Assembly (NCBI GenBank): GCA_013399875.1
Contig: VXAZ01006360.1
Coordinates: 558,001 to 622,000, forward strand
Direction: 5' to 3'
Source of the DNA: Gymnorhina tibicen
Lineage: Eukaryota; Chordata; Aves; Passeriformes; Artamidae
DNA: 64,000 nucleotides
Shown piece after piece: positions 12,501 through 25,291 of this stretch; positions within the stretch are counted from its first letter, which is position 1, and each line of letters opens with the position of its first letter. The position numbers and the translations under genes were made by a program. The notes under the pieces are model-generated. The model was not told where the DNA came from. It was given only the letters and a program-made list of their open reading frames with translations, and made no database searches.

Positions 12501-13800
12501 CTAAGTGGTGTTTTCAGCTCCTCTCCTTCTTCCCAAATGAGGCGATGAAGGGGAAGGGGAGTAGTGAGGACCAACAATGACAGGACAGGGGGGAAGACAG
12601 CTTTGGGCTTCCAGTGGGTTTTTGTTCTCCCTTCTCAAGGCAAAGCTTGGGGGACAGCACGTTCCCCTCCCCACCAGAGCCATCCAAGGAGGAGAGCAGG
12701 GTGGTGGAAAGCTGTGGAAAGAGCCTTTCCTGAGAAGGAGAAATAGGTGTTCGATACTAAGTGATCCTCAGAGCTATTTGAACATTTTCTCTTCTCCAGC
12801 GAGCACCATGTGGTCTTGGATCAGGCAGAAAAGGTGCCTTTTACAGAAATAACTGTGAAATGATGGGAAGAGCTGAGGTCTTCACTGAGGCAATGGTGTG
12901 TGGCTTGTATGTACTCAGAGAGCACAGCTTTCCCATGGCAAGGGGTGGGGGATGTGGTCCTTCCCGGGAACTTTTCAGAGCCAGCCCTCCAGACGTGCTT
13001 CATCCCACAGGGGCAGGGTACTGACTTAGTGGGGTGATACCAGGGTCTAGTGCACTCCATCAGTACTTTGCCACAGCGAACACCTCCATGCAGTTGTCCT
13101 GACCTTGTACAGGTCAGAGCTGACACTTTGAGCATCACAGAGGCCATGGTTGCCCTTAGGGTAGTCACTGAAATAAAGGCTCTTCCCTGCTCTCCCTGCC
13201 CTTATCCTCCATCGACTGTACACTCCTTCCTGAGCTGCTTCTCCTGTGCTGCATGCCCCCAGAGACTCATAGCTCCCTGGTGCTGGCAGATTTTGATCTG
13301 GCTCTTCCAGTTTTGTTACATTCCCATCAGAAGCGTAATAATCGCAGCAGGTGCTGTAGCACGATCTGTCGCATGGGTTGGCAAACTGTGGGTCCTCACA
13401 TCCTGCTGGGCAGAGGCTGCATCTGTCTGTCACAGGGTAGAGAAAGCCACTCTGGGTCTCTGTGCAATTCCTTTGCATACAACTTTCATCTTTGGGCCAT
13501 ATCCTGGTGGCTACATTTAAGCAAAACTCCATCTGAAGCTGATGGGAGTTTTCCCTGTAGAAAATGGGATTTTTCCATAACTTTCCACCCATTTCAAAGC
13601 AAACATTTATCTAGCCCAGGCTGAACCAGACTGGTCAGGTTAGGGAAACCCTGACTCTTCATGTCCCTCTAAAGAACATTCCTGCATACCTTCTTATCCC
13701 AGAAAAAATGTTTTTCCTTCACCCCTGGGGGCATGGGAGCAATCTTATGAAATGAACAGAGAAAAAGAAAGGTTGTCTTTCTCTCCCTCTTCTTTCTCTC

Positions 13801-13817
13801 TTTTTTTTTTTTTTTTT
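13801..13817. repeat. Poly-T homopolymer (17 nt)
   Basis: Seventeen T residues follow a CT-rich stretch. This could be the poly-A of an old minus-strand retroposed copy, but no element body or target-site duplication can be recognised beside it. Confidence 0.85.
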
Positions 13818-16800
13818 CAAATAAAAAAGGATGGACTTGTTAGCAATCATGGGGTTTCCTGGACAAGAACACAAGCACCCCAAGCATGTCATCATTGCCC
13901 CATAGTTGCAGAACCTGCTTCCCTGATCAGATTAGGGCTGTGCTGGCTGCTGGGATAGAAGACAGGATTAGTAGATACTGCAAGGTTTCCAGGCAATTTT
14001 CTTGGAGAAAAACCCAGCGTGACTGCAGCACTGCTGATTTGTCAGAAAAGATCAGCTCTGCAGGTCTCATCCCACAGGAATCACAGTGTAGGTCCTTCAC
14101 CAAAAGGATGAAGGTAAAAATTACCTACTTAATCAATCAGAGTGAAACATGCATTGAAAATGGCTGGAGATGCATTACCATGATTTCTCCATCCCAGGCA
14201 AGGGCATCTCAAAAATAGCTCCAGAATGTGCAGGCTGCATCTGTACAATGAGGTGGTGGTTCTCCATGACATAGCCTGACAGGAATGGCTGCTGGATTTC
14301 AAGGGTGAAGTCTGAGAGTTGGTGGTGAACAGAAAGAGCAAATGACTCTGTGGCAATCTGTTACCAGAGTAAACATAATTCCTCCTCACCCTACCCAACA
14401 CATATAACAGCTTTGCTCCTTCCAGCTTGGGGTGAGAGAGGAGGCCAGGATTGCCATTTAAGGGAAGGGGTTTTGTGCTCCTGCTGATGAATCTACCAGA
14501 ACACCTCTTATCATATTTTGCTAAGACTCACACAAAGCCCATCTGCATTTTGTGCAGAGGAGTTTGTTTCAACATATCAGAAGTGCTCTACAGCCTCCAG
14601 GAACCCAACGGTGCCTCAAAGACCATCCTCCAGAGGAGCTCAGGGGTCTCCAAAGCAGTCCCTACATGACAGGCTAGCATGGCTTCTTCCCTGCCCCGCT
14701 CAGAGCTCCTGATTCACTTGCTCACAAGCAGATTCATGTTTTCCTGCTATTTTTACACACAACAGTCATCCTGATTGTGTGCTGGGGTGCATGATGCACA
14801 CTAACATGATCTGACATCCTTCCCCATATATGTGCATATTTGACTAGACCTTGGGTCAATGCAGGCAGAATCACACAGGCTGGTCTTTTGAGTGTCATTC
14901 ATCTATGGGGACTTTCTATTAGGATAAGCCCATGTGTGTATTCACAAGCCATTATGCAATGCTCTATTATGTCTGGATGAACAAGACATTCAAATTAACT
15001 TAAATTAATTTATCCATTTTGCACTGCAAACCCTAGTCACAGGAAGGAAACAATGCATAGAAAGATCACATCCAAATTTTTCAGTGGTGACCCCTGATGC
15101 TGGGTGCCCAGCATCCAAATTTTTCCTCTTGTGTTTGATATGTCTTCGTTTCCCTATTCTGTTTGCAGTGAGGACTTTGCTATTTACTGTATTTTGAATA
15201 TAAAGCTCCAATTAATGTCAGTAGAACTTCTGCTTGCAGATAAGGGAGGAATATTAAATAGATCTGCAGTGCAGAGAGAGATGATATTTTAGTTCCTTTC
15301 ATGCATTTTAGTTAGAAAATAACACTGTAGTTGGTTGGTGCCTTAAACTCCCAGAGATTTCAAACTGCTCTGCTCAATACCCAAGCAGAAAACTTCCCAC
15401 CACTGAAGGTAGGTTCCTCCTGGTGTGGGGATCATTGGCTAAGCCTGACTTTAGGAAAAGACACAGGAAAGAAAAATTAGCATACTACAGGTGAACTAGA
15501 ACAGAAATTTATAAGGTCTTCCATGCCTGGGTTAAACAGGCGGGGTTGCTCCGTGCTGGCAGCCACAGCAGAGATAGAGGGGGGGTTGAGCTGAGGGCAC
15601 AGGAGCAGAGTACAACAGTCCATCTCAGGTAGAGGTTTGTAGAGAAGCTCAAACATTTTTTGCCTTTATGGGTAATGAGCATGGAAGCATTTATCAAATG
15701 TCTTTATTTTTAGATCTCCAGTGTCCCACACTGGATATATCAGGGAGTAATTCAGATGTTTTTCAAGTGCTGAAATTGAAATAGCATTGGACTTCTATAT
15801 GACTAGAGGATGAACATGCACTTCCAAATGCCCTTATTGTTGACTGCTGCATTAGTGCAATTTATTTGAACTGGAGACTTTGTCTGGAGCAGTGGGGATG
15901 TGCTTTTAAACAGAATCACCTTAACACTACCTTCACCTTGGCCTTACAAAGCACCCTTTGTGTGCTTAGTTGTGGAAATCTCCACCATAATGAGTAGTCA
16001 GATCTGTTTTTCTCCTCAAACCTCATTTCAGGAAGTAATGTGGGGCTTTTCGTGCCTGCTCCCACTCACAGCAGGACATTCTTACCTTCCTTTGAGAGGC
16101 AGAAAATCAGAGGAAAGCAACATTTTGGTGATAAGCGTATGCTGGCAGGAACACTGCTATAAAACTTGCAACAAAGACTTTAAGAAGCCAGTGTCACAGC
16201 AATTAGATTCACAGCGCCTATCAAATTATAATTGCAGCAGCACTGAGGGTGAGAGAGCTTGTCACACAAAGCCAACACCCATTCCCTCCTCTCTGAGCAT
16301 TTTTTTGCTGGTGCAGTTTGACTGGTTATAGAAAGGGACCTTGATATGGCCAAAATCACTCCTTTAGAAAGTTAAGACAAATATTTACAAGTGTGTTGCA
16401 TTAGTTGCCTACATATATCCTTCTGTCCATCTAAGCCTTTGCTTTAGTACTGTCATCGAACATGAGTTGGCCATGGAAGCTTGGGAGCCAGGGGGATGGC
16501 ACTTCCTGCTGGAGGGGCAAGGGGCTGGGCACTGGAAAGCAGCCGTGGCTGTGCAGGAAGAGACATGATGTAAACTATAACAAGCGTGGATGCAGAAACG
16601 GCAACATGAGAAGGACAGCTGCCCCAGTGCCGCTTCCAAGGGGCCTTCAATGCCCTAGCCCTTCTCCCTAACACTCCAACCCCTCCAGCAGCCTGATGGG
16701 GCCAGGAGGGGGCTGCCCACCTGTTCCTGGGGCCCAGCAGGGCAGGTAATAGTGCAAAGAGCCGAAGAAGAGGGTGGGTCATCTGTGGTGGCAGAGAAGG

Positions 16801-18857
16801 AGAAGCTGATGAAGGCACCGGGGATTGCCGCAATGCCACAGCAGCTCCCCTGGGTCTCTGAGCTGGTGATATGCCTTCCCCTTTCAGGCTGCCTTAGCAT
16901 AATTCTGCAACTGCCTGTTTCTTTGCAGCTATAGCCTAGGGAGAAGTCCAAGCAAACAACAGTAGAAACAAAAGAGCAAGTGCAAAGCAAATGGGAAGGG
17001 CTTAGGAGCAGTGCAAGCACTCAGCGTCTCACTTCACACTCCACCAGAAAAGAGAAGGGAGCAAGAGGAGAGGAATCGAGAAAAGCATAATGAAGTCACA
17101 AGGAGTTGGGACACTTCTGGACAAACATGTTGCCCAGCTGAATTAAAGAGTACATCAGCAGGTTTCTACTTCTGAGAAGTGTTTTGAGTTTAGCAACATC
17201 GTCAGGATCAGGGTTTTAAACCACATGCATCAGATCCTTGAGCAGTAGGAAACTGCCTTGAAAGTCATGAAAGGTTTTTCTTCGTTTGATTTTTAATTTT
17301 ATTTTATTTTAATAAATGGTAGGTTCTTTCAATTTGCCTGCTGGTTTATGAGCCTTTAAGGCCTATTTAATTTGCATATCATGTTGTCTTATGCAATGGT
17401 TCAAGCTTTTTAAAATTATCTTTTTAATAAATGCTTGGATTTTCCCAGAATCAAATTCCAAGTAATGACAGAATGCCAAGTATTGTCATGGTAGTGATAA
17501 ATTAGCAAGCTAAATTTAATAGGAGTTTTCTGATAAAGAGCAAATAATTAACAGAGTGATTACAGCAATCATTTTTCATATGCTGTTGACCAAAATGCCA
17601 TTGTATGTTCTTTTTATGTGCCCTAAGTGTGGTCTGACTACATTAATGTATGCACAGATCCCTAGTAATCTGAAATATGGGAGTTAATCATATGCTGAAG
17701 TAGAGTTACACTGCTCTGGTGAACTTGTCATATGGCCTTTTCCTTTAAATGACTTTATTTATATTTCTATTTATTTTAAATTTAATTTATTCTCTCCTTG
17801 AGAATCCCCATAAGAAGGTATCAGAGTGGAGCATTTGTATAGGGAATGTTGTGTGAACTCAGCCTGCATGTCTTACAGACCTCTGGGAAATATATTTTGA
17901 TAAGCAAGCAACCATTCTTCAATGGTTTGAATTTTTTTAATTATTATTTTTCAGCTGAAACTCTTTTTCCCCCACAAAGTAAAGCAAACCTTTTTGTTCA
18001 ACTACAGAACATGTGTTTCTCCCAGTGCAGCCTTTTGCGGATGCTGAAGAAGTCAGCCAATTCCAGAATTTCATGATGTCTTAAAAGCAACCATGGGCAC
18101 AGCCCATTGATTTAGGGAGGAATCAGAGAGCTAGAAGGAGTAGGGGACTAATGTTGTGTGACATGATATCCTCTGACCCTAATTATCAACTTCAAAGGAG
18201 CTCATGGGTAGTGGAGTTATTGCCTCCCAGCAGACAGATGCTTCTGACTTATCTCAGCTTTGGCCACAGCCCCATTTGATGTCAGCATCATTTTTACAGA
18301 CAGCAAGGGAATTAAAAATAATGTCAGGGAGCAGGGAAGGAAAGACAGTGGGGGAAAGGCTAGTGGAGCCACCAGCATTAGTAGGAGGATGGCCAGAACT
18401 GGAGGGCAAACTGGAGCACACTGAAATCCTTTGGGCAAGGGAGGGGAAGCTCCCTCCTACACTGCCCTGGGGGTGAGGGAGGGCTGGCAACACCCAAAAG
18501 AAAGGACGCACAGGAGACTGGGAGTATGACACAGATTTTTAGAGTGGTGCCTGGGGGTTAGCTGTGAACAGGACCAAATGTCACACCAAAAAACTGGGCC
18601 GGCATTAAACGAAGCTGCTGAGTTGCACAGTCTGTTTGCAAATTGAGTGAGATGAATAAGCTTGGGCTGGAGGGGGGAAGAAGATTTAAATCATTTGAGG
18701 TAGGATGAAACCTTTCCCCACAGAAGTTCAGGATATAAAGGCAAAATACAGTCTTGTGCTAACAGGCACTGGGAAAGGAACTGTCCATCCAAGCTGCAGC
18801 CCAACAGGGAGTCTTCAACATCAGTGAGAAGAAACTTTCTCTGGTGGGTTTTCTTAT

Positions 18858-18877
18858 TGTTGTTTGTTTGTTTGTTT
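18858..18877. repeat. (GTTT)n microsatellite
   Basis: About five tandem copies of GTTT, with no other feature attached. Confidence 0.8.
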
Positions 18878-20020
18878 AAAAAGAGGGAGATTTTTATGTG
18901 CTTTGTTCCTCGCTGATGTCTTCCAGTATCACACAGGAACATATGCAGAATCTAATCCAGGGATATTGTAGATCAAAGTGGTGCCCCGGCTGCTGCATCG
19001 TATCAGATATGGCTCTTGTAGCAGGACTCTGGTTTTCCCTTTTCAGACAATTTTCCATCAATAAGAAAACCAGATCCAGAAAAACAAAAAACGGAGGAAA
19101 GTGCTGTTATTAAAATAAAACCTCTTCTTTGAGCTCACATGCCGAGAGACATCCAGCAATCAGCATGGGAGAGCGAAGAACCTTACCTTTATTACCTTTA
19201 GAGAACCTCTTACCTTTAGAGAAATAGAAGCAGTGGCATTTCTCTGTGTTAGGTACTTGCATACACTCCCTCCAGCTTTGAGAGCTCCCTGTGTAACCAT
19301 GTTACAGTGTCTCTACCAAGAAGCATAACATCAAAGAGGATTTGGGGAGCAGCTGTATTAATCAAATGATGGTGAATACCCAATACCTTGGACATTCATG
19401 CAGCTTTCCTCTTTCACTGCAGCTAGTTTAATTCTGATGTTGCTAGGATATATCATCTTAGAGAACATAAACCCTACAAAGCCCTCACCAACAAGAGGAT
19501 TAGAAGAGTCTGTCTACCAGTGGATTATGCATATGAAAGAAGAAAAAAATCAAACATAAAATACTTCATTTCTGGCTAAAATTATGTAATTCTGTGGATA
19601 TAGAGATGAAATTGGCAGGGTGGCTTTAACTGTTGTGCACCCCCAAACAATAATGCTTTGCTCCAGCAGTTCTCTCAAGACACATCTCTGCAGAAAGGCA
19701 GTGGTGGTTTAGGCAATACCACAAACTTCTCTGTCATCTGATTAAACGTAGACAAATCCAAAGTAAGCATAAGTACTCGCTGCTTGAGCTAGGCAACCTT
19801 ATTTCCCACTTATTCAGTATCAAGATTTGCATGTTCTTAGAGAACAAGTCATTTCACTCTGACATAGGTCAGAAATTGTGCCACTGGAGTACCAGGCCAG
19901 AGAGGTCCAGCTCCCTTTGTGGGGCACTCCACCAGCCCTTCCCAATCCAGCAAGGGTAGGGCAGTGCAGTAGCTGTGCTTGCTCACTAGTACCTACCTAG
20001 AGCAAATACACAGACACTCT

Positions 20021-20140
20021 GCTATACATATATACACATACACACATACAGATATATCCACCTGTACATATATACAAACCTCCAACAACATAGGACTTCT
20101 ATGTATATGTGTCTATATGCATGTGTGTGTGTGCGTATAA
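20021..20140. repeat. CA/TA-rich microsatellite tract
   Basis: Alternating purine-pyrimidine sequence. An AC/AT-rich part comes first (about 20021-20085), and a TG/TA part (about 20103-20140) follows after a short spacer. Confidence 0.75.
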
Positions 20141-20383
20141 GCTGCTATATTGTTTTATTCATCAGATTCAGGTATCTCAAATGTTATTATAATTTCCACT
20201 CTAAGCATTGAATATGTCATTAGAGAAAACCTGCTTATATCCATCGGGCCTTTTACCTCGTTCCCAATACCATCTAACTGCTCAAACTTTAAATTGTTGC
20301 ATTCCAGCAGTCAGTCTTGGACTTGACATCAGTATATGGACCAGTGTGACTCAAATAACCAGGGTCCAGCAGGAGTTCAAGTC

Positions 20384-20974
20384 TGTGCTGATTTTGGCTG
20401 GGGTAGAGTTAACTTTCTTCACAATGGCTGGTATGGAGTTGTGTTTCTGATTTGTGCTGAACACAGGGCTGATAATACAGAGATGGTTTTGTTATTGCTG
20501 AGCAGAGCGTACACAGAGCCAAGACCTTTTCTGCTTTTTGTACTGCTACCCTGGTGAGGAGGCTCAGGGTGCTTGGGAGGTTGGAAGCAGACACAGCCAG
20601 GACAGGTGACCCAAACTGACCAAAGGGATGTTCCAGGCCATGTGACATCATGCTCAATATATAAAGTGGGGGAAGAAGGAGGAAGGGGAGAACATTTGGA
20701 GTGATGGTCTTTGTCTTCCCAAATACCCATTACACATGACAGGGTCCTGCTCTCCTGGAGATGGCTGAACACCTGCCTGCCCAAGGGAAGCAGTGAATTA
20801 ATTCCTTGCTTTGTTTTACTTTTGTGTACAGGTCTTGCTTTCCCTATTAAACCGTCTTTATCTCAAGCCATGAGTTCTCCAGCTTTTACCCTTCCTTTTC
20901 TCTCCTTGATCCCACTGGTGAGGGAGTGAGCGAGCAGCCATGTGTGGCTGCTGGCTGGGGTTCGACCACAATCA
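20384..20974 (+). mobile_element. Solo LTR of an avian ERVL-type endogenous retrovirus
   Basis: The segment begins TGTGCTGATTTTGGCTGGGG and ends at 'ggggttcgaccaca' plus a few bases. It matches from memory a very common bird LTR that opens 'TGTCCTGGTTTCAGCTGGG' then 'ATAGAGTTAA' and closes 'GGGTTAAACCACGACA'. Internal LTR landmarks are present: a TATA box at 20658-20666 (tatataaag), an ATTAAA poly-A signal at 20846-20851, and the terminal 'gagggagtgagcgagcagcc' block at about 20920-20940. The heptamer tcaagtc precedes the element at 20377-20383 and recurs at about 20972-20978, which suggests a target-site duplication, although the exact 3' end is uncertain by a few bases. No internal retroviral region adjoins it. 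Confidence 0.85.
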
Positions 20975-23900
20975 AGTCACTGCTCAGTGGAGTGTAAATG
21001 CATGCATACAGATATGCTCATACCAAAATGAATAGGATTAAATTAATGGATTGCCACACTGGCTGGACCATCTTATTTAATCCATGAAAGAGTCAAACAA
21101 ATTGCTTGTAAACCTAACAGGAATACTGTGCATATCCAAGTCATGTGTTTAGCCTGGGCTAGACAAGTTCTCCTTCACAGCAGAACTCTCCCCTCTGTGG
21201 CACCCCTAACATTTGGGGGCAAAGTCAGAAAGTGATGTAAACCTTAGTGAAAGAGACCTGATAATATACTACAGATATTTGTTCCTAGATGCTACACATC
21301 CTTGTGCCTAAAACACTACTCACTGGTACTGAACAAACCTTAGACAGAGGGAGTAAATAACTGGAAACCCATTAGATTTGGTGACTGAGTATTAACTCAG
21401 TTGGTTAGTACTAATCCAAAGCAGTTTCTCTACTGTGCACTTCAGTGTCTGTAACTGCCTCTGCATCAAAAGAATGTGCTGTTTGATCTTGACCTTTTAC
21501 CTAGACTTTGACCTCTATCTTTTCCATTTACTGTCTTGACTGTGATCTGTTTGGGAACACCAGATATCATGGAATTTCCCTGATATTCACCTCTTTACAT
21601 GACATTATGTGCCCTACTCATTTGCTGCCACATTGATGGCCACATGCTTGGGCATGGGCAGCCTTCTATAGCACCATGTGTTCATTCCCTGTGAATGTTC
21701 AGGATATCTCAGTCTCTAAGATCCCAGGTGGCACTTTCTTTTTAGGCTGTGCACAAAAAAACCCTCCAAAAACCAACGAAACAAAACCAACAACAACAAC
21801 AAAAAACCTCGAACCAAATTATAGACAATGAATTTGACTTCTTGTTTTCTTCTGAGCTTTTAGTCTTATTTCCTAATTCAAGTTCTCAAACTCATTAATG
21901 TTGCAGCTCTGGGAGCTTACTGGTCATGCAACTCTGCACCTCTCTGCTCTTGCCCTGCACAGCTACACCACAAGTCTCATTAATACTTGCAGCATTAAAT
22001 ACTGTGAGAATCTCACATAGTTTGGTTTGTTTCCTTCACCTAGTCATTTCCACAGAGCAACCCCTCTGTCTTTAACAGGTCCCCAATTCAGCTCTTCCTG
22101 AGGACCAGCTACTCTTCAGGCCATCATAGGGATACACTGGGATTGTGACAAGTTGCAGCAAAGCCCAGTATGTTTTTGGCAAACCTGAACTCTAGCTGAG
22201 CTGGCTAAGCCAGAAAAACCTGGTGTGCTTCCTCACACCTAGTCCAAGCACACTCTTTGTGTGCATCAGGCTTAGCAGCAAGCACTCACATGCAAAGGAG
22301 GCCTCGTATCAAGGTATTTACAAATCCTAGTTATCCCTGGCAGGCAATGTCAGGATGCTTACTAGAAAGACCATATCCTTCCCATCACCATGTGACAGGC
22401 TACGAGGACAGCAATAGGAGCAGCTAAGACAGAGAATTCCCAGAGCATCTGTACACCCTGGTCTGTGTTGAGGGTTTGCCAAAGCTCAAGTTTTCTCCAT
22501 CAGACCAAGCTGAAAATCAGCAGAAATCTGTGCCTGAGTGCTACCAAGTTCTTCCTTGGGAACGAGAATAGTCTGAGGTGAGTCTGTCCCCATGGAAGAT
22601 GGTTTTCCAAGATTCACTGGAGAGTAATTTCCTATCACAGTAACTGGAATTTTGAGTCAGGACTGAACAGAAGACAGGTTATGAAATCCTGAGACAAAAT
22701 GTTCTCTTTCAGATAGGCCAGGTGGAGATAAGATGTCTTTCAACACCTGAGAGCCCTCACTGTGGTTAGGACAAGTGAAAAACTGTCCGATGTGTTACTG
22801 CACAAACTGGCTTGAGGGTTGCTTGTTCTCATCCATGTAGCTCTGCTCAGCACAGCAGACTCATTTCAGTCTCATTAGCAGATGTCCTTGAGGTGTTTGA
22901 GGCTGGTGCCTCAAGACAAGGAAAGAGGTCTGCAGATCAAAGTACACCTTTGATCATCCAGGACATTATTTTTATGACCTGGGCTGAAACATCACAAATT
23001 CCACAGATTCAAGCATAATGAATAGGTCAGAGAGCAACAGGTGGTATAACTTGACACTCAGAGGTGTCTTTCAGAGGTGGCTTTCTCAACTTGGTGGCTG
23101 CTGGGCAGCATGATTTATGGCTTTGCCTGCAGGAGGTAACTCTACTGCTAATAGGAAGTGAGTTATTTGTTAAACTGAAGAGCAGGGTCTGTCCTTTGGT
23201 TCTGCTTCCCACATCATGGCTTTCGCTGCCAGCATTATGTTTCAAATCATGACTTCAAAGGTTTATAGGAAGGTCTGTGTCTGTTTCAAGACCTATGAAT
23301 CAAATACTGGGATAAGAACAATGTTTTGTGTTGGAGAGCAATGGGAACCCAGCTTTGCTCTGTATATGAAGTCAATGGCACACACAAGATAAGATCCTCT
23401 GCAAGGGAGTTTGTGTGGATTGCCAGAGCTGGGAGAAGGCCATGAGGGAGGTGGTATAAAGGCAGCTTTTCTTTGTCTTTCCAAGGCTGTCTCATATTTC
23501 AGATGATATAAGATGGGTGCACCATTTTATTTGGGTAACCTCAATGAATGAGCAGAACAGAAGGCACATGGGGGAGTCACATATCACTGATAGAACTGAT
23601 CTGAATGGTGGTGTGGAACACACATTTTTCCAAATTGCTTTCCTTTTGGCCTAAAATGATACTGGTTTTTGTCAGAGGAAATGCTTACAAAGTTCAGCTG
23701 TATAGGCTGTGAAACATCTGCTGTTGTCCTCCAAGGCTTTTAGCAGTTATAAATATCTCTCAGTAGACAGACATAAATACATTTAGACACACACCCTTAT
23801 GACTTGTTTGTGCCATAACACTGTTGCTGAGCTGACTTAGTCTTTGTCAAATGGTTTTCCTTGTGGATGTTGCCCATCTCTCCTGTGGTGATGAGCCCAA

Positions 23901-25226
23901 AGAGCTCAGCTGTCAACAAATATGATCAGTGTAGGGTGGAAAATCTATGCTTTGTGTTCAGACATATATTAGCAAGATGTTGCTGAACTGTAGTGGAGTA
24001 TACTATTGCAGAAGCTTCAAAATATTTCGTCAGTGCACTCCAAGATCATTGAGTGATGAGATCTGTTAGCACACAGAGAAATAAAAGTTTTGTTCTAACC
24101 ACTCACTGGGTTCTGTAAGTACCCATAATTCAGCGTTCATGGTTCTGACTATGTATATTTTTAAATCACCCTGACAGATGCAAAGACTGGAGGCCCAGCT
24201 TTCAGCTATGTCTCAGCAACTGTAGGTCAGTAAAAAGTATCTGAGTAGTTGCCAAGACAGTTGTGTTTGCAGCGTGACTGCTGCTGGGAGTGACAGGGCT
24301 ATAGAGGTCTGATCTGCTACAGTTCTTCCACTTCAAGGCAATGACGGAGGTTGATAAGTTTGGCAGAAATCCAGCAATGGCAAACATGGCTTGGAAAGGG
24401 TGGGAACCATTGGCCCAGTTTTACGTATGTCCAGATAATTACCCACAGGAAAAATACACACTGAGAACAAGCTCTCTTGCTCTCTCTCTTTTTTTTTGTT
24501 AAAGATTGCATTACTCTGGAAAACAGTTTAAAAAAACCTCAAGGTTGAGTGGAATGGGATTTCTTTTCCTGACAGTCTCAAAAACAATCATTGTTTTCCC
24601 TCTTCCTGCACTGCTAAATCACATTGCGAGTCTTATCATGCTTTGGCTTCATCGGGCAGGTCACATGTCAACACCAAGACAAAGTCATACTGAAAACAGC
24701 ACAGCCCTTGCCTGTAGACAGACCTGTGCTTGCAGCAATGCCAACAACACACAGACTCTACTAAAATATCTGCAGTAGTTACTTCCTGCCCCTGCAGTCC
24801 CAAGTATATTTCCCAAGTCAGGAACATCTTACAAATATTCTCCTATGAAACACAGAATTGCTTTTCAAGTAGCAAAACAGAAGTAATTGGTGCTGCAAAC
24901 CTTCCTTCTTGTCCCCAAATAAAGAAAAAACGAAGGATGTTTTGGTTGTTACCACAAAGCCAATAAATGTGCTTCAGGGGTCATTAACTTCAAATCCATT
25001 CTTTAGGAAAAAAGATTAAGTGCAGCACTGTACCTTATCCTGAATCCCCTGCCAAGCTTTGTTTAGAAATAGCATTTTACTGACAACGCTTTTTTTTTCT
25101 CCCCTGTGAGAAAAACCTGCTCACCCAGGGCAGAAGCTGACTGCATGCAGCACCTGGCTGCATATCAAGAGCCACTCTAGACTGCTTAAGCACATTAAAA
25201 GAACCTCACTTCTCTTTTTATTTTAG

Positions 25227-25291
25227 GGTCTGCTCTGGCAGTGATAAGGGAGTTTAATCACTGTGACTCAGGGAGCGGCATGGCGCAGGAG
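25227..25291 (+). other. Exon-like segment, unassigned
   Basis: A polypyrimidine tract with a good acceptor ('tctctttttattttag') ends at 25226. A consensus donor (CAGGAG|GTGAGC) starts at 25292, which leaves a 65-base segment. Near its end lies an ATG at 25280 in a strong initiation context (gcggcATGG), which would give only MAQE before the donor. An AP-1-like TGACTCA lies just upstream at 25264-25270. No partner exon can be recognised within reach on either side, so this may be the start exon of an unknown transcript or a chance pairing of splice signals. Confidence 0.2.

Larger units (their letters stand above)
9513..20383. other. Intergenic stretch with small repeats
   Basis: No gene can be supported. 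There is a CT/TCTG-rich patch near 11.53-11.56 kb, a T17 run at 13801-13817, a (GTTT)n run at about 18858-18877, and alternating CA/TA microsatellites at about 20021-20085 and 20103-20140. A 181-codon, cysteine-rich minus-strand frame lies at 13047-13592 (see findings). A moderately GC-rich patch occurs at about 16.45-16.87 kb. A very AT-rich block at about 17.27-17.70 kb looks like regulatory DNA rather than repeat. Confidence 0.5.

Noticed and set aside
15900..16331. 143-codon plus-strand frame
   Set aside because: No splice signals, no homology that I recognise, and residue use is as expected for random AT-rich DNA.
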